A stretch of DNA of 64,000 bases from JAHEKO01 sp965212505. GTDB lineage: Bacteria > Acidobacteriota > Thermoanaerobaculia > Multivoradales > JAHEKO01. The notes beneath the pieces were generated by a model that worked only from the letters and a program-made list of their open reading frames with translations, made no database searches and was not told where the DNA came from. The stretch's first letter is position 1. Every line of letters begins with the position of its first letter. The stretch lies in contig OZ243123.1 of NCBI GenBank assembly GCA_965212505.1, positions 1,426,001 through 1,490,000 on the forward strand. Direction: 5' to 3'. Made by a program: the position numbers and the translations under genes. Shown in pieces: positions 26,309 to 34,904 of the stretch.

Positions 26309-27604
26309 ATGAGTACCAGTCGGAGACTGTTCGTGGCGGCGGCTGCCGCGCTCCCCGCCGCCGCTGTGTTGCGCCCCGAGCGGGCGCTGGCCGTGGCATC
26401 GGAGCTCGCTAGACACCCGGGCGACCCGGCGGAGCTGGCGTCCGATCCACACTTCTGGTTCGAAGCGCAACAGGCGTTCACCGTCGACCGCAGCCTGGTG
26501 AACCTCAACAACGGCGGCGTCAGCCCGGCGCCACGCGTTGTCCAGCAGGCGATGGAGCGCCACCTCGCCTTCTCCAACAACGCCCCTCCCTACACGATGT
26601 GGAAGGTCCTGCAGCCGCAGCGAGAGCCGGTACGTCAGCGCCTCGGTCGGCTCTTCGGCTGTGATGCGGAAGAGCTCGCGATCACCCGCAACGCTTCCGA
26701 GGGGCTGCAGATCTGTCAGTTCGGCTTCGACCTCGAACCCGGCGATGAGGTGCTGACCACAACCCAGGACTACCCGCGGATGGTGACCACCTTCCGCCAG
26801 CGCGCGCGGCGCGAGGGCATCGTGCTCAAGCAGTTCCAGATCCCGATACCGGCGGAGGACCCGAGCGAGATCGTCGAGCTGTTCGAGAGCCACATCACCC
26901 CGCGGACACGCCTGATCCTGATGAGCCACATGATCAACATCACCGGCCAGATACTGCCCGTGCGCGACGTCGTGGAGATGGCGCGGGCACGCGGACTGCC
27001 GGTGATCGTCGACGGCGCCCATACCTTCGCCCACTTTCCCTTCCGGCACGAGGATCTCGGCTGCGACTACTACGCCACGAGTCTTCACAAGTGGCTCTTC
27101 GCGCCGATCGGCACCGGTCTGCTCTATGTCCGGCGCGACAAGATTCCGTCGCTCTGGCCGCTCATGGCGGCGCCCGACGTCCTCGACGACGACATTCGGA
27201 AGTTCGAGGAGATCGGCACCCACCCGGCCGCCAACTACCTGGCGATCGGAGAGGCCATCACCTTCCACCAGGGCGTCGGTCCGGAGCGCAAGGCGGCTCG
27301 CTTGATCCACTTGCGCAATCGGTGGGCTCACCGGCTGCTCGAGAACGATCGAGTGCGCCTCCATACCAGCCTCCGTCCCGGATTCTCGTGTGGAATCGCA
27401 ACCGTGCAGGTCGACGGGGTCGACTCGGCGGCGCTCGCCGCGCATCTGTGGGACGAGCACCGTATTCTGACGGTGGCGATTCGCCATCCAGAGTTCGAGG
27501 GGATTCGTGTCTCGCCGAGCATCTACACCAGCGAGCAGGAGATCGACCGATTCGCCGATGTCGTCGAGGCGGTGGCGACCGGTCGGGTGGCGCTCGACGC
27601 GTAG
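26309..27604 (+). CDS. Tat-exported class V PLP enzyme (isopenicillin-N epimerase-like), 431 aa
   Basis: The N terminus MSTSRRLFVAAAAALPAAA has a twin-arginine motif (SRRLF) and hydrophobic core, so export by Tat is predicted; GGAAGGAGG lies upstream of the ATG. The rest is a complete fold-type I PLP enzyme with NLNNGGVSP, NASEGLQ, VDGAHTFAHF and the Schiff-base lysine in TSLHKWLFAP, the pattern of isopenicillin-N epimerase / class V aminotransferases. Export of a folded PLP enzyme to the periplasm fits the Tat route. Substrate unknown. Divergent from the PP2C gene; the convergent neighbour begins 6 bp after its stop. Confidence 0.85.
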   Translation: MSTSRRLFVAAAAALPAAAVLRPERALAVASELARHPGDPAELASDPHFWFEAQQAFTVDRSLVNLNNGGVSPAPRVVQQAMERHLAFSNNAPPYTMWKVLQPQREPVRQRLGRLFGCDAEELAITRNASEGLQICQFGFDLEPGDEVLTTTQDYPRMVTTFRQRARREGIVLKQFQIPIPAEDPSEIVELFESHITPRTRLILMSHMINITGQILPVRDVVEMARARGLPVIVDGAHTFAHFPFRHEDLGCDYYATSLHKWLFAPIGTGLLYVRRDKIPSLWPLMAAPDVLDDDIRKFEEIGTHPAANYLAIGEAITFHQGVGPERKAARLIHLRNRWAHRLLENDRVRLHTSLRPGFSCGIATVQVDGVDSAALAAHLWDEHRILTVAIRHPEFEGIRVSPSIYTSEQEIDRFADVVEAVATGRVALDA

Positions 27605-27610
27605 CCGGAG

Positions 27611-28738
27611 CTAGTTCAGGTCGTCGGGCAGCTTCTTGAGCAGAAGCGCGCGGCGGAGCTCGATGTGGCGCAGCCAGATCGGCACGAAGGTCGCGAGCTC
27701 CTCGAGCCCGTTGGCGATCGAGTCAATCAGGTTGGAGGTGCGCTCGCCCAAGATCGCGTGGCTCGAAGTGAGTTCCTCGATGCGCTCTTCGGTCGAGCGA
27801 GCCGAATCCTCCATCACGCGAGTCGTCAACTCCTGCGTCGTGTCGTAGAGCTCCAAGACGATGCGGCACTGGGTTGGCATGTCGGCCGTGAAACGGTCGA
27901 GCATCTCCATCTCGTCGAAGCGAATACCCCGCTGCGCCAAGATCTCCTTGAGGAGCGGCGTCAGCTCCTCGAGCAGAGAGCTGAGCAGGTCGCGAATCTC
28001 GTCCCACGTTTTGCCGTCCGGCACCGTGCCCTCGCGGCGAAGCTTCTCGGCGACCAGGGTCAACTGCTCCGAACGGGAGCTGCCGAGCTCGCGGACGTAA
28101 CTGTTCAGGCGCTGCACCGTGGTGTAGAGCCACTCGGCCTCTTCGATGTCGCGCGGGAAGCGGCGCGACAGGAAGTAGTCCGAGTCGTGGAGGCTCCTCG
28201 GGTCGCCGGCCATGATCTTGCCGAACGTGTCCTGGAGGAACGAGTGGAGTTTGCCGATGCAGACGCAGAGCAGCTTCCGAACCTGCAGATAGTGGCCGTC
28301 CTCGATCAGTTTTCCGAGCCGGTCGACATCGGCAAGGGCCGTCACGCTCAGGGTCTGTAGCGAGAGCTCGGCGCTGCGGCGAGCCGCCTCGAGTGCCGGG
28401 ACCTTGGACGTCGAGCGCAGCATGGGGCCGATCTCGGTGCGAATCAGCGTCGCCACACGGGCGACGCGGCGCTGGATGTACGCCAGTCGCTCGGGCGAGC
28501 AGTGGAGGATCGCGAAGTTGCTGTCGAGAACCTCTTCAAGCAGGTCGAGGCAGCCGAGGAACGCTCGGATGCGAGGGTTCTGGACGCTCGCCCTCTCGAG
28601 ATTCCAGTCGTGCGTGGAGACCCCATCGGGGAGATCGACCCGGTCCTTGCCTACCGGAATCGAGTCGTGGGACTTCGTGAGCTTGGCGGCCGCGGGGGCT
28701 ACCAGCTCGAGACTTGGGCGATTGCGCGCGTCCTGCAT
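27611..28738 (-). CDS. all-helical protein of unknown function, 375 aa
   Basis: No signal peptide or membrane segment is visible. From about residue 45 on the sequence is strongly helical and charged, with long amphipathic runs (for example EWLYTTVQRLNSYVRELGSS and LSSLLEELTPLLKEILAQRG), and reads as a cytosolic helical bundle. Cysteines occur singly. I do not recognise the family. The gene stands alone between a convergent PLP enzyme and a divergent D-aminoacylase. Codon use matches its neighbours, so it is likely native. Confidence 0.75.
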   Translation of the reverse strand: MQDARNRPSLELVAPAAAKLTKSHDSIPVGKDRVDLPDGVSTHDWNLERASVQNPRIRAFLGCLDLLEEVLDSNFAILHCSPERLAYIQRRVARVATLIRTEIGPMLRSTSKVPALEAARRSAELSLQTLSVTALADVDRLGKLIEDGHYLQVRKLLCVCIGKLHSFLQDTFGKIMAGDPRSLHDSDYFLSRRFPRDIEEAEWLYTTVQRLNSYVRELGSSRSEQLTLVAEKLRREGTVPDGKTWDEIRDLLSSLLEELTPLLKEILAQRGIRFDEMEMLDRFTADMPTQCRIVLELYDTTQELTTRVMEDSARSTEERIEELTSSHAILGERTSNLIDSIANGLEELATFVPIWLRHIELRRALLLKKLPDDLN

Positions 28739-28833
28739 TTACGTCAAGCTCGACCTTGCTCCGACCAAGATCAGTTTAGCCGAACGGCCGCCGGCCGCTT
28801 GTTAGATATGAACATCTCCGAGGGCTCCGGATC

Positions 28834-30510
28834 ATGCGCAAAATCCTGACTTTCCTGGCGTTGACGAGTCTTGTCATCGGCTGCTCGACCCCGGTGGAGC
28901 ACGACGTCCTGATCCGCAACGGCACCGTCTACGACGGGTCGGGAGGGGCGCCGTTTGTTGGTGACGTGGCGATCGACGGCGATCGCATCTCCGCAATCGG
29001 CGACCTCGGAGACCGCGTGGCGGTTCGTGAGGTCGACGCCACCGGTCTGGCGGTCGCGCCGGGCTTCATCAACATGCTGAGCTGGGCCACGGAGTCGTTG
29101 ATCGAAGACGGCCGAGCTCAAAGTGACATTCGCCAGGGGGTGACCCTGGAGGTCTTCGGCGAGGGCTGGTCGATGGGCCCGCTCAACGACGGCATGAAGG
29201 AGCAGATCGTTCAGCGCCAGGGAGACATCAAGTTCGATGTCGAGTGGACCACGCTCGGCGAGTACCTGGAGTTCTTGGCCGCTCGTGGCGTCTCGCCCAA
29301 CGTCGCTTCCTTCGTCGGCGCGACGACCGCGAGAATCCATGTTCTCGGCTTCGAGGACCGGCCACCGTCCGACGAGGAGCTCGAAGAGATGAAGCGCCTC
29401 GTTCGGCAGGCGATGGAAGAGGGGGCCCTCGGCGTGGGCTCGTCCTTGATCTACGCCCCCGCCTTTTACGCCGAGACCGAGGAGCTCATCGCCCTCGCCT
29501 CGGTTGCAGCCGAGTACGGCGGTATGTACATCTCCCACATGCGGAGCGAAGGGAACCGCCTGCTCGAGGCGGTGGACGAGCTCCTGACCATCGCACGCGA
29601 AGCGGGTATCAAGGCGGAGATCTACCACCTCAAGGCGGCCGGCAAGCCCAACTACGACAAGCTCGACCAGGCCATTGCGAAGGTCGAGGCCGCTCGAGCG
29701 GAGGGGCTGGCGATCACCGCCGACATGTACACCTACGCCGCGGGAGCAACCGGGCTCGACGCCGCTATGCCGCCCTGGGTCCAGGAGGGCGGGCACCAGG
29801 CGTGGGTCGAGAGGCTCCGCGATCCCGACATTCGGGCACGTGTCGAAGCGGAGATGACGCAGGCGACCGACGAGTGGGAGAACCTCTTCTACGAGAACGG
29901 CCCCGAGCGAATGCTCCTGGCCGGCTTCAAGAACGACGATCTCAAGCCGCTGATCGGAAAGACGCTCTCCGAGGTCGCGGAGCAGCGTGGCACGTCGCCA
30001 CCACAGACCGCGATGGACCTGGTGATCGAGGACGACAGTCGGGTCGGCACGATCTACTTCATGATGTCCGAGGAGAACGTCCAGAAGAAGGTGGCGATCC
30101 CCTGGGTCAGCTTCGGCTCCGATGCCGGTGCGCCCGCCACCGAGGGCGTCTTTCTCGAGTCGAACACCCACCCGCGGGCCTACGGAACGTTCGCGAGGGT
30201 GCTCGGCAAGTACGCGCGTGACGAGGGAGTCATCCCGCTCGAGGAGGCGATTCGCAAGATGACCTCGTTGCCGGCCTTCAACCTGGGTATCGCCGACCGC
30301 GGCGCTCTGACCGAGGGCCACTTCGCCGACGTGGTGATCTTCGATCCAGCGACCGTTCAGGACCATGCGACCTTCGGGGATCCACACCAGTACTCGACCG
30401 GTGTCGCGCACGTCTTTGTCAATGGAGAGCAGGTGCTCGCGGACGGTGAGCACACCGGGCTGACGCCAGGCCGGGTCGTACGCGGCCCCGGCTGGAACGG
30501 AGGGGCGTAG
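28834..30510 (+). CDS. N-acyl-D-amino-acid deacylase-like amidohydrolase, lipoprotein, 558 aa
   Basis: The leader ends in lipobox VIGCS, so the enzyme is lipid-anchored. The amidohydrolase pattern starts at LIRNGTVYDGSG, with later metal or catalytic sites ISHMRSEG, IYHLKAAG and GSDAGAP, and the C-terminal hallmark LTEGHFADVVIFDP. Length and order fit D-aminoacylases. Two family landmarks differ: the HxH after PGFI is replaced (PGFINMLSWATES), and the NCG cysteine that bridges zinc is replaced by Glu in EVFGEGWSMGP. I recall a branch of this family with this pattern, so it may be a functional subgroup with altered metal use. A GTG-start hydrolase gene follows after 12 bp. Confidence 0.85.
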   Translation: MRKILTFLALTSLVIGCSTPVEHDVLIRNGTVYDGSGGAPFVGDVAIDGDRISAIGDLGDRVAVREVDATGLAVAPGFINMLSWATESLIEDGRAQSDIRQGVTLEVFGEGWSMGPLNDGMKEQIVQRQGDIKFDVEWTTLGEYLEFLAARGVSPNVASFVGATTARIHVLGFEDRPPSDEELEEMKRLVRQAMEEGALGVGSSLIYAPAFYAETEELIALASVAAEYGGMYISHMRSEGNRLLEAVDELLTIAREAGIKAEIYHLKAAGKPNYDKLDQAIAKVEAARAEGLAITADMYTYAAGATGLDAAMPPWVQEGGHQAWVERLRDPDIRARVEAEMTQATDEWENLFYENGPERMLLAGFKNDDLKPLIGKTLSEVAEQRGTSPPQTAMDLVIEDDSRVGTIYFMMSEENVQKKVAIPWVSFGSDAGAPATEGVFLESNTHPRAYGTFARVLGKYARDEGVIPLEEAIRKMTSLPAFNLGIADRGALTEGHFADVVIFDPATVQDHATFGDPHQYSTGVAHVFVNGEQVLADGEHTGLTPGRVVRGPGWNGGA

Positions 30511-30522
30511 CGCCTCGAAGCG

Positions 30523-32073
30523 GTGACGGTCTCTCGTCGGCTGGGTTTGTTGCTGATCGCGCTCGGACTGGCTGGGTGCGTCGGGGGCGGACGCACGCCG
30601 GAGCCGACGGTCGACGCACCTGATTGGGCTGAGCTCGGGCTCGCGAGGCTTCCGGCGCTCGAGCGCTGCGAGCTTCCGGGCGTCGAAGAGGATGCGCTGT
30701 GCGCCCGCGTCGAGGTCCGCGAGGACCGAGCACTCGAAGGCGGGCGGACGATCCGCCTCAACGTGCTCGTGGTACCCGCGACAGCGACCGATCCGCCCGA
30801 CGATGCCATCTTCGTCTTCGAAGGCGGTCCCGGAGGAGCGGCGACCACGCGCGCGGTGGGCTCGATCTTCGCCGGGCCGGTGCGGGCGCGCGACATCGTG
30901 CTGGTCGACCAACGGGGGACCGGCGACTCCAACAAGCTCGAGTGTGAGCTCGGCGGTCCCGCCGCGGAGCTCGGTCGATTGGCGCCGATGTTCCCCCCGG
31001 AGGCGGTTGCCGAGTGCGCCGCCTCGCTCGCCGAACACGCCGACCTGCTGCGCTACACGTCGGTGGATCACGCAGATGACATCGAGGAGGTGCGTCGGAC
31101 GTTGGGGTACGGCTCGATCAACCTGCGCGGTGGTTCGTACGGAACACGCGCGATGATGGTCTACGCCCAGCGCTACCCGGAGAGCACCCGCACGATGTTT
31201 GGCATCGGCGTCGACTCACCGTTGCGCTCGAACCTCGCCGAGCGCGGCGCGCTGGCCGAGCGTGCCCTGGAGGGGGTGGCAGAGCTCTGCCGCGGCCAGG
31301 CCGAGTGCCTGGCGCTCACGCCCGATCTGGACGGGTCGATCGAGCGACTGCTCGAAGGTCTGAACGAGCGGCCCCGCCGCGAAGTGATCTCCGATCCGTT
31401 GGAGGTCACGGTCGACCTGACCGTGACCGCCGACCGCGATTGGCTTGCCGAGAAGCTCCGTTTGATTGCCTACTTTGCGTTCACCGCGCGGGCGTTGCCC
31501 TGGGCGGTTCATCGTGCCGAGAGCGCCGACGACTGGCAGCCGCTCCTGCAGCTGGCGGTGACACTCGAGCGCTCCTTCCGTGGGTCGCTGGCCACCGGCG
31601 TGACGCTCTCGGTGCAGTGCTCGGAGAACATGGACTTCGACGTGGAGGCCGCTCTAGCACGGGGAGCGGACACGCTTTTCGGCAACTACCGACTGGAACA
31701 GCAGCTCGTCGGGTGCTCTGTCTGGCCTCACCGGCGGGTGCCGCCGCTGGGTCTCGAGACGCCCCGCGTGCTCGGGGTGCCGACGCTCCTTCTGTCGGGG
31801 CGCCTCGACGCGGTGACGCCGCCCGCCTATGCCGAGGACGCGCGCGAGCTCTTCCCCAACTCGGCCCACGTCGTGCTCGAGGAGGGACAGCACGGCCCGT
31901 TTGATCTCGAAAACGCGTGGACGTGTGTGCACGAAATGTGGGCAGCCTTTCTGGCCGCGGGCAGCGTGAAGGATCTCGATACAAGCTGCACGGAAGGCTT
32001 GATTCGACCGCCCTTCCTGAGCTCGGCCGACGAGTTCGACAACTATCTCCAGGGGACGCTGAGCCAGCTCTAG
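30523..32073 (+). CDS. alpha/beta hydrolase, TAP-like (prolyl/tripeptidyl aminopeptidase type), lipoprotein, 516 aa
   Basis: Start is GTG. The signal ends in LAGCV, a lipobox. The alpha/beta-hydrolase fold shows the oxyanion region FEGGPGG, VDQRGTGDS, the nucleophile elbow RGGSYGTRAM (Ser), then LLSGRLDAVTPP (Asp) and EEGQHG (His). The C-terminal half matches the TAP-like lid/cap. It probably releases short peptides from protein N termini outside the cytoplasm. It is co-oriented with the D-aminoacylase (12 bp) and the small lipoprotein gene that begins 2 bp later, forming one operon. Confidence 0.87.
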   Translation: MTVSRRLGLLLIALGLAGCVGGGRTPEPTVDAPDWAELGLARLPALERCELPGVEEDALCARVEVREDRALEGGRTIRLNVLVVPATATDPPDDAIFVFEGGPGGAATTRAVGSIFAGPVRARDIVLVDQRGTGDSNKLECELGGPAAELGRLAPMFPPEAVAECAASLAEHADLLRYTSVDHADDIEEVRRTLGYGSINLRGGSYGTRAMMVYAQRYPESTRTMFGIGVDSPLRSNLAERGALAERALEGVAELCRGQAECLALTPDLDGSIERLLEGLNERPRREVISDPLEVTVDLTVTADRDWLAEKLRLIAYFAFTARALPWAVHRAESADDWQPLLQLAVTLERSFRGSLATGVTLSVQCSENMDFDVEAALARGADTLFGNYRLEQQLVGCSVWPHRRVPPLGLETPRVLGVPTLLLSGRLDAVTPPAYAEDARELFPNSAHVVLEEGQHGPFDLENAWTCVHEMWAAFLAAGSVKDLDTSCTEGLIRPPFLSSADEFDNYLQGTLSQL

Positions 32074-32075
32074 GG

Positions 32076-32546
32076 ATGACCCGCTCCACTCGAACCTCGT
32101 TGGCGGGGGCTCTGGGTGCCGTTCTGGTACTGGCGATCGGCTGTGTGAGCGACGGTGCGGTGCGACTCGCGCGGTGCGTCGAGCGGGCTGCGGAGCGGCT
32201 CGACGCGTCTCCTGAGTCAGAGACACGGGAGCTGTGTGATCTGCGACTCGACGCGCCCAGCTTGGTGCTTGTCTTCCCGGAGGAGGTGATCTCGTCGCGA
32301 CGGCTCGAAGCCGAGGGGCTGACGCTCGAGGAGATGCGAACGGTCGACCTGCTGCAGCTGGGTGACGCTCCGTACTCGAGAATCAACGTTCTACCGAGCT
32401 CTCGGCGTCCGCGGCCGAGTCGCACCTCCTACCACCGGCACCTGGTGGCAGTGCCGAACCTGTTGGTCTGCCGGAGCGAAGACTCGCGGGTCGAGCTGAC
32501 CCTGCGCCGCTCGGCCGACGGCCTGGCCTTGGCCGCCGTCGAATAG
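32076..32546 (+). CDS. small lipoprotein of unknown function, 156 aa
   Basis: ATG 32076 lies 2 bp after the hydrolase stop with GGG just upstream. MTRSTRTSLAGALGAVLVLAIGC is a lipoprotein signal with lipobox AIGC. The rest is Arg-rich with three further cysteines (LARCVERA, ELCDLR, LVCRSE). I do not recognise it. It may assist the preceding secreted hydrolase. Its stop is 1 bp from the convergent S46 peptidase stop. Confidence 0.72.
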   Translation: MTRSTRTSLAGALGAVLVLAIGCVSDGAVRLARCVERAAERLDASPESETRELCDLRLDAPSLVLVFPEEVISSRRLEAEGLTLEEMRTVDLLQLGDAPYSRINVLPSSRRPRPSRTSYHRHLVAVPNLLVCRSEDSRVELTLRRSADGLALAAVE

Positions 32547-32547
32547 C

Positions 32548-34722
32548 TCAGGGTGCGGCCGCGGTGGTGGCGCCGTTCGGAGCGACTCCCATCTCCCGCA
32601 ACAGATGCTGCGCTCCATCCAGGTTTTCCATGATCCACAGCATGTAGCGGATATCGACGTGAATCGACCGCGTCACCCCGCGGTTGTACTCCCAGCCCGA
32701 GATGATGCTCTCCCAGTTGCCGTCGAAGAGTAGTCCGACCAACTCGCCCCTCTGGTTGAGGCTGGGGGATCCGGAGTTGCCGCCGGTGGTGTCGACGGTC
32801 GAAAGGAAGTTGACCGGTACCTCTCGTGTCTCTGCGGCGATCAGAGCGAGCTGCGCGTCGGTGGCGTCGAACGGGTCCTCGGCGGTGTGTTTCTCGGCAA
32901 TGCCGCCGAGGCCGGTGAACGGCTCGTAGACGACGCCGTCTCGAGGCCGGTAGCCCTCGATCGTGCCGTACGTGACCCGCAGCGTGCTGTTGGCGTCGGG
33001 ATAGATCTCCCGGCCCTGGTTGCTGAGATAGTCGATCAGGGCCGTCATGTACTTCGGGCGCACTGCGTCGAAACGCCCCTCGAGTGCCTTGGCTTCCTCT
33101 TCGAGTTCGAGATCGCTCTCGTAGAGCGCCACGGCCAGCTGAATGAACGGGTCGTCGCTGGCTTCGAACTCCTCGGGCGAGCGCTTCGTCCAGGCCAGGC
33201 GCTCTGCCGTGTCGGCAAGACGCGTGGCGCTATACATCTCGTCGAGCTTTGCGTCGAGATGCGCCTCGTCGAGGCTGGTTCCCTGAATGCCGAACCAGCC
33301 GTCGAAGACTTCAGAGTGCAGAGCGGCTGGAATGGCGGCGTAGTTCGAGATGAATCTCTTCCAGAAGGTGCGATCGACGCCCAGGTCGAAGGTGCGCTCG
33401 AGCCGCCGAAGTCGCTCCTCGAGGCGGCCCATGTCGCGCTCCTGGAAGCCGGCCTCGCGCTCCGCGTCCGGCTTCTGCGCCTCGTGACTCAGCCGGTAGA
33501 GGGTGATCGCCGTGCGCAGCGCCTCGCCGCGGCGGGCGAGATACCAGTAGTAGAGATTGCGCTCGCGGTTGCCGACCGCCTCGGCGATCAGTCGATCCAT
33601 CTCGTCGATGGCCGTGCCGTATTCCGCGCGGCGCTCGGCGTTGGCGTCGATCCACTCCCGAAGCGCGCTTTCGAGTGCGCGCTTGCGCTCCAGGACGTCG
33701 GTCTTGGCATAGCCGTCGATCATGCCGCCGTAGTTCTTGGTTGCGTTGTCGAGCCCGCGGACGAGCGAGCCGTACTTGATCGCGGTATCGCTGCCGCTCT
33801 CGGCGGCCTCGTCGATCGTCCGACGCCACTCCTCGAACAGGCGCTTGCGCACCGGGTAGTCCCATTCGAACTGGCTCTCGACCTCCGGAGCCAGACGGTA
33901 TCGGTTGGTTGTTCCCGGGTAGCCGGCGACCAGTACCAGGTCGCCTTCCGAGAGGCCCTGCTCGCCGATCTCGAGGTGATGGCGGGGCCGGAAGGGCACG
34001 TTCTCCTCGGCGTAGTCGGCGGGCTCGCCGCGCGGCGAGACGTAGGCTCGATAGAACGCCCAGTCGCCGGTGTGCCGCGGCCAGGTCCAGTTGTCGACCT
34101 CGCCGCCGTAGATGCCGATCGAAGCGGATGGGGCGTAGACCAGCCGAACGTCGCGGATTTCGAGTTGCTTGATCAGCTCGTACTCGAGCCCGCCGTGGTA
34201 GGTCCGTACGGCGCAGCGATGCCCGGTGTCCGCCTCGCATCGAGCGACCAGCGCCTTCCTCTTGTCGGCGATGGCCTGGTACCGCGCCCTGCCGCCGGCG
34301 TCGGCAGGAACCGCTGCTTCGATCTCGCCGGTGACGTCGGCGACCTCGACGGTGACGAGAATGCGGCTACCCGGCCCGGCCGAACGCTCGGCGGACCGCT
34401 CCGCGGCCAGGAAGCCGTCTTCCATCAGGTTCTCTTCCTCGCTCGAGTTGTACTGCAGTGCACCGTAGGTGCAGTGGTGGTTGGTGACCGCGAGGCCTTC
34501 CGGGGAGACAAAAGAAGCCGTGCAGCCACCCAGGCTGATGACCGCGTTCATCGGATGCCCGGTGAGGTCGGCCAGGCTGGTCGGGTCCATCTCGAGACCC
34601 AACTCCCGCAGCTCGGGGGCGAGGTCGGCGAGCTGTCCAGGGCGCCACATGCCCTCTTCGGCAAGGGCTACGGACGAGCAGATGGAGAGGGCGAGGCTGA
34701 GGGTCAGGTACGTGCGTTTCAT
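32548..34722 (-). CDS. S46-family dipeptidyl-peptidase (DPP7/DPP11 type), 724 aa
   Basis: Start ATG 34722 with GAGGAG upstream; the signal peptide ends SVALAEEG. The family start EGMWRPGQL follows, then the catalytic His region AVTNHHCTYG (about 78-87) and catalytic Ser650 in TTGGNSGSPS. Length of about 720 aa is typical. These periplasmic serine exopeptidases remove dipeptides from oligopeptides; DPP7 and DPP11 differ in P1 preference, which I cannot assign. It fits the peptidase-rich neighbourhood. It is divergent from the aminotransferase operon, with 182 bp between. Confidence 0.94.
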   Translation of the reverse strand: MKRTYLTLSLALSICSSVALAEEGMWRPGQLADLAPELRELGLEMDPTSLADLTGHPMNAVISLGGCTASFVSPEGLAVTNHHCTYGALQYNSSEEENLMEDGFLAAERSAERSAGPGSRILVTVEVADVTGEIEAAVPADAGGRARYQAIADKRKALVARCEADTGHRCAVRTYHGGLEYELIKQLEIRDVRLVYAPSASIGIYGGEVDNWTWPRHTGDWAFYRAYVSPRGEPADYAEENVPFRPRHHLEIGEQGLSEGDLVLVAGYPGTTNRYRLAPEVESQFEWDYPVRKRLFEEWRRTIDEAAESGSDTAIKYGSLVRGLDNATKNYGGMIDGYAKTDVLERKRALESALREWIDANAERRAEYGTAIDEMDRLIAEAVGNRERNLYYWYLARRGEALRTAITLYRLSHEAQKPDAEREAGFQERDMGRLEERLRRLERTFDLGVDRTFWKRFISNYAAIPAALHSEVFDGWFGIQGTSLDEAHLDAKLDEMYSATRLADTAERLAWTKRSPEEFEASDDPFIQLAVALYESDLELEEEAKALEGRFDAVRPKYMTALIDYLSNQGREIYPDANSTLRVTYGTIEGYRPRDGVVYEPFTGLGGIAEKHTAEDPFDATDAQLALIAAETREVPVNFLSTVDTTGGNSGSPSLNQRGELVGLLFDGNWESIISGWEYNRGVTRSIHVDIRYMLWIMENLDGAQHLLREMGVAPNGATTAAAP

Positions 34723-34904
34723 GGCGGCTCCTCGAATTGGGTACGGCGGGCGGAGCAAGCTATCACGCGCCCTAGAGCCGGTTCCGAGGCTCTCGAGGCG
34801 CCTCTCGAAGCGCGGATCGGGCGGTAGATTCCGCGTCGCCATGCGCTTACAATCGTGCGACCGTCGAATGGTCGATCGGCAACTAGAAAAGGACGGCTCA
34901 CGAC

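Noticed and set aside
28771..31071. Minus-strand open frame of 766 codons antisense to the D-aminoacylase and hydrolase genes
   Set aside because: It lies opposite two well-supported genes, has a Arg/His-rich, low-complexity product with no recognisable domain, and such frames are expected opposite high-GC genes.
34848..34853. TACAAT upstream of the aminotransferase operon as a strong promoter
   Set aside because: The hexamer at 17 bp upstream (TAGATT) matches only 3 of 6 consensus positions, so I did not call a promoter feature.
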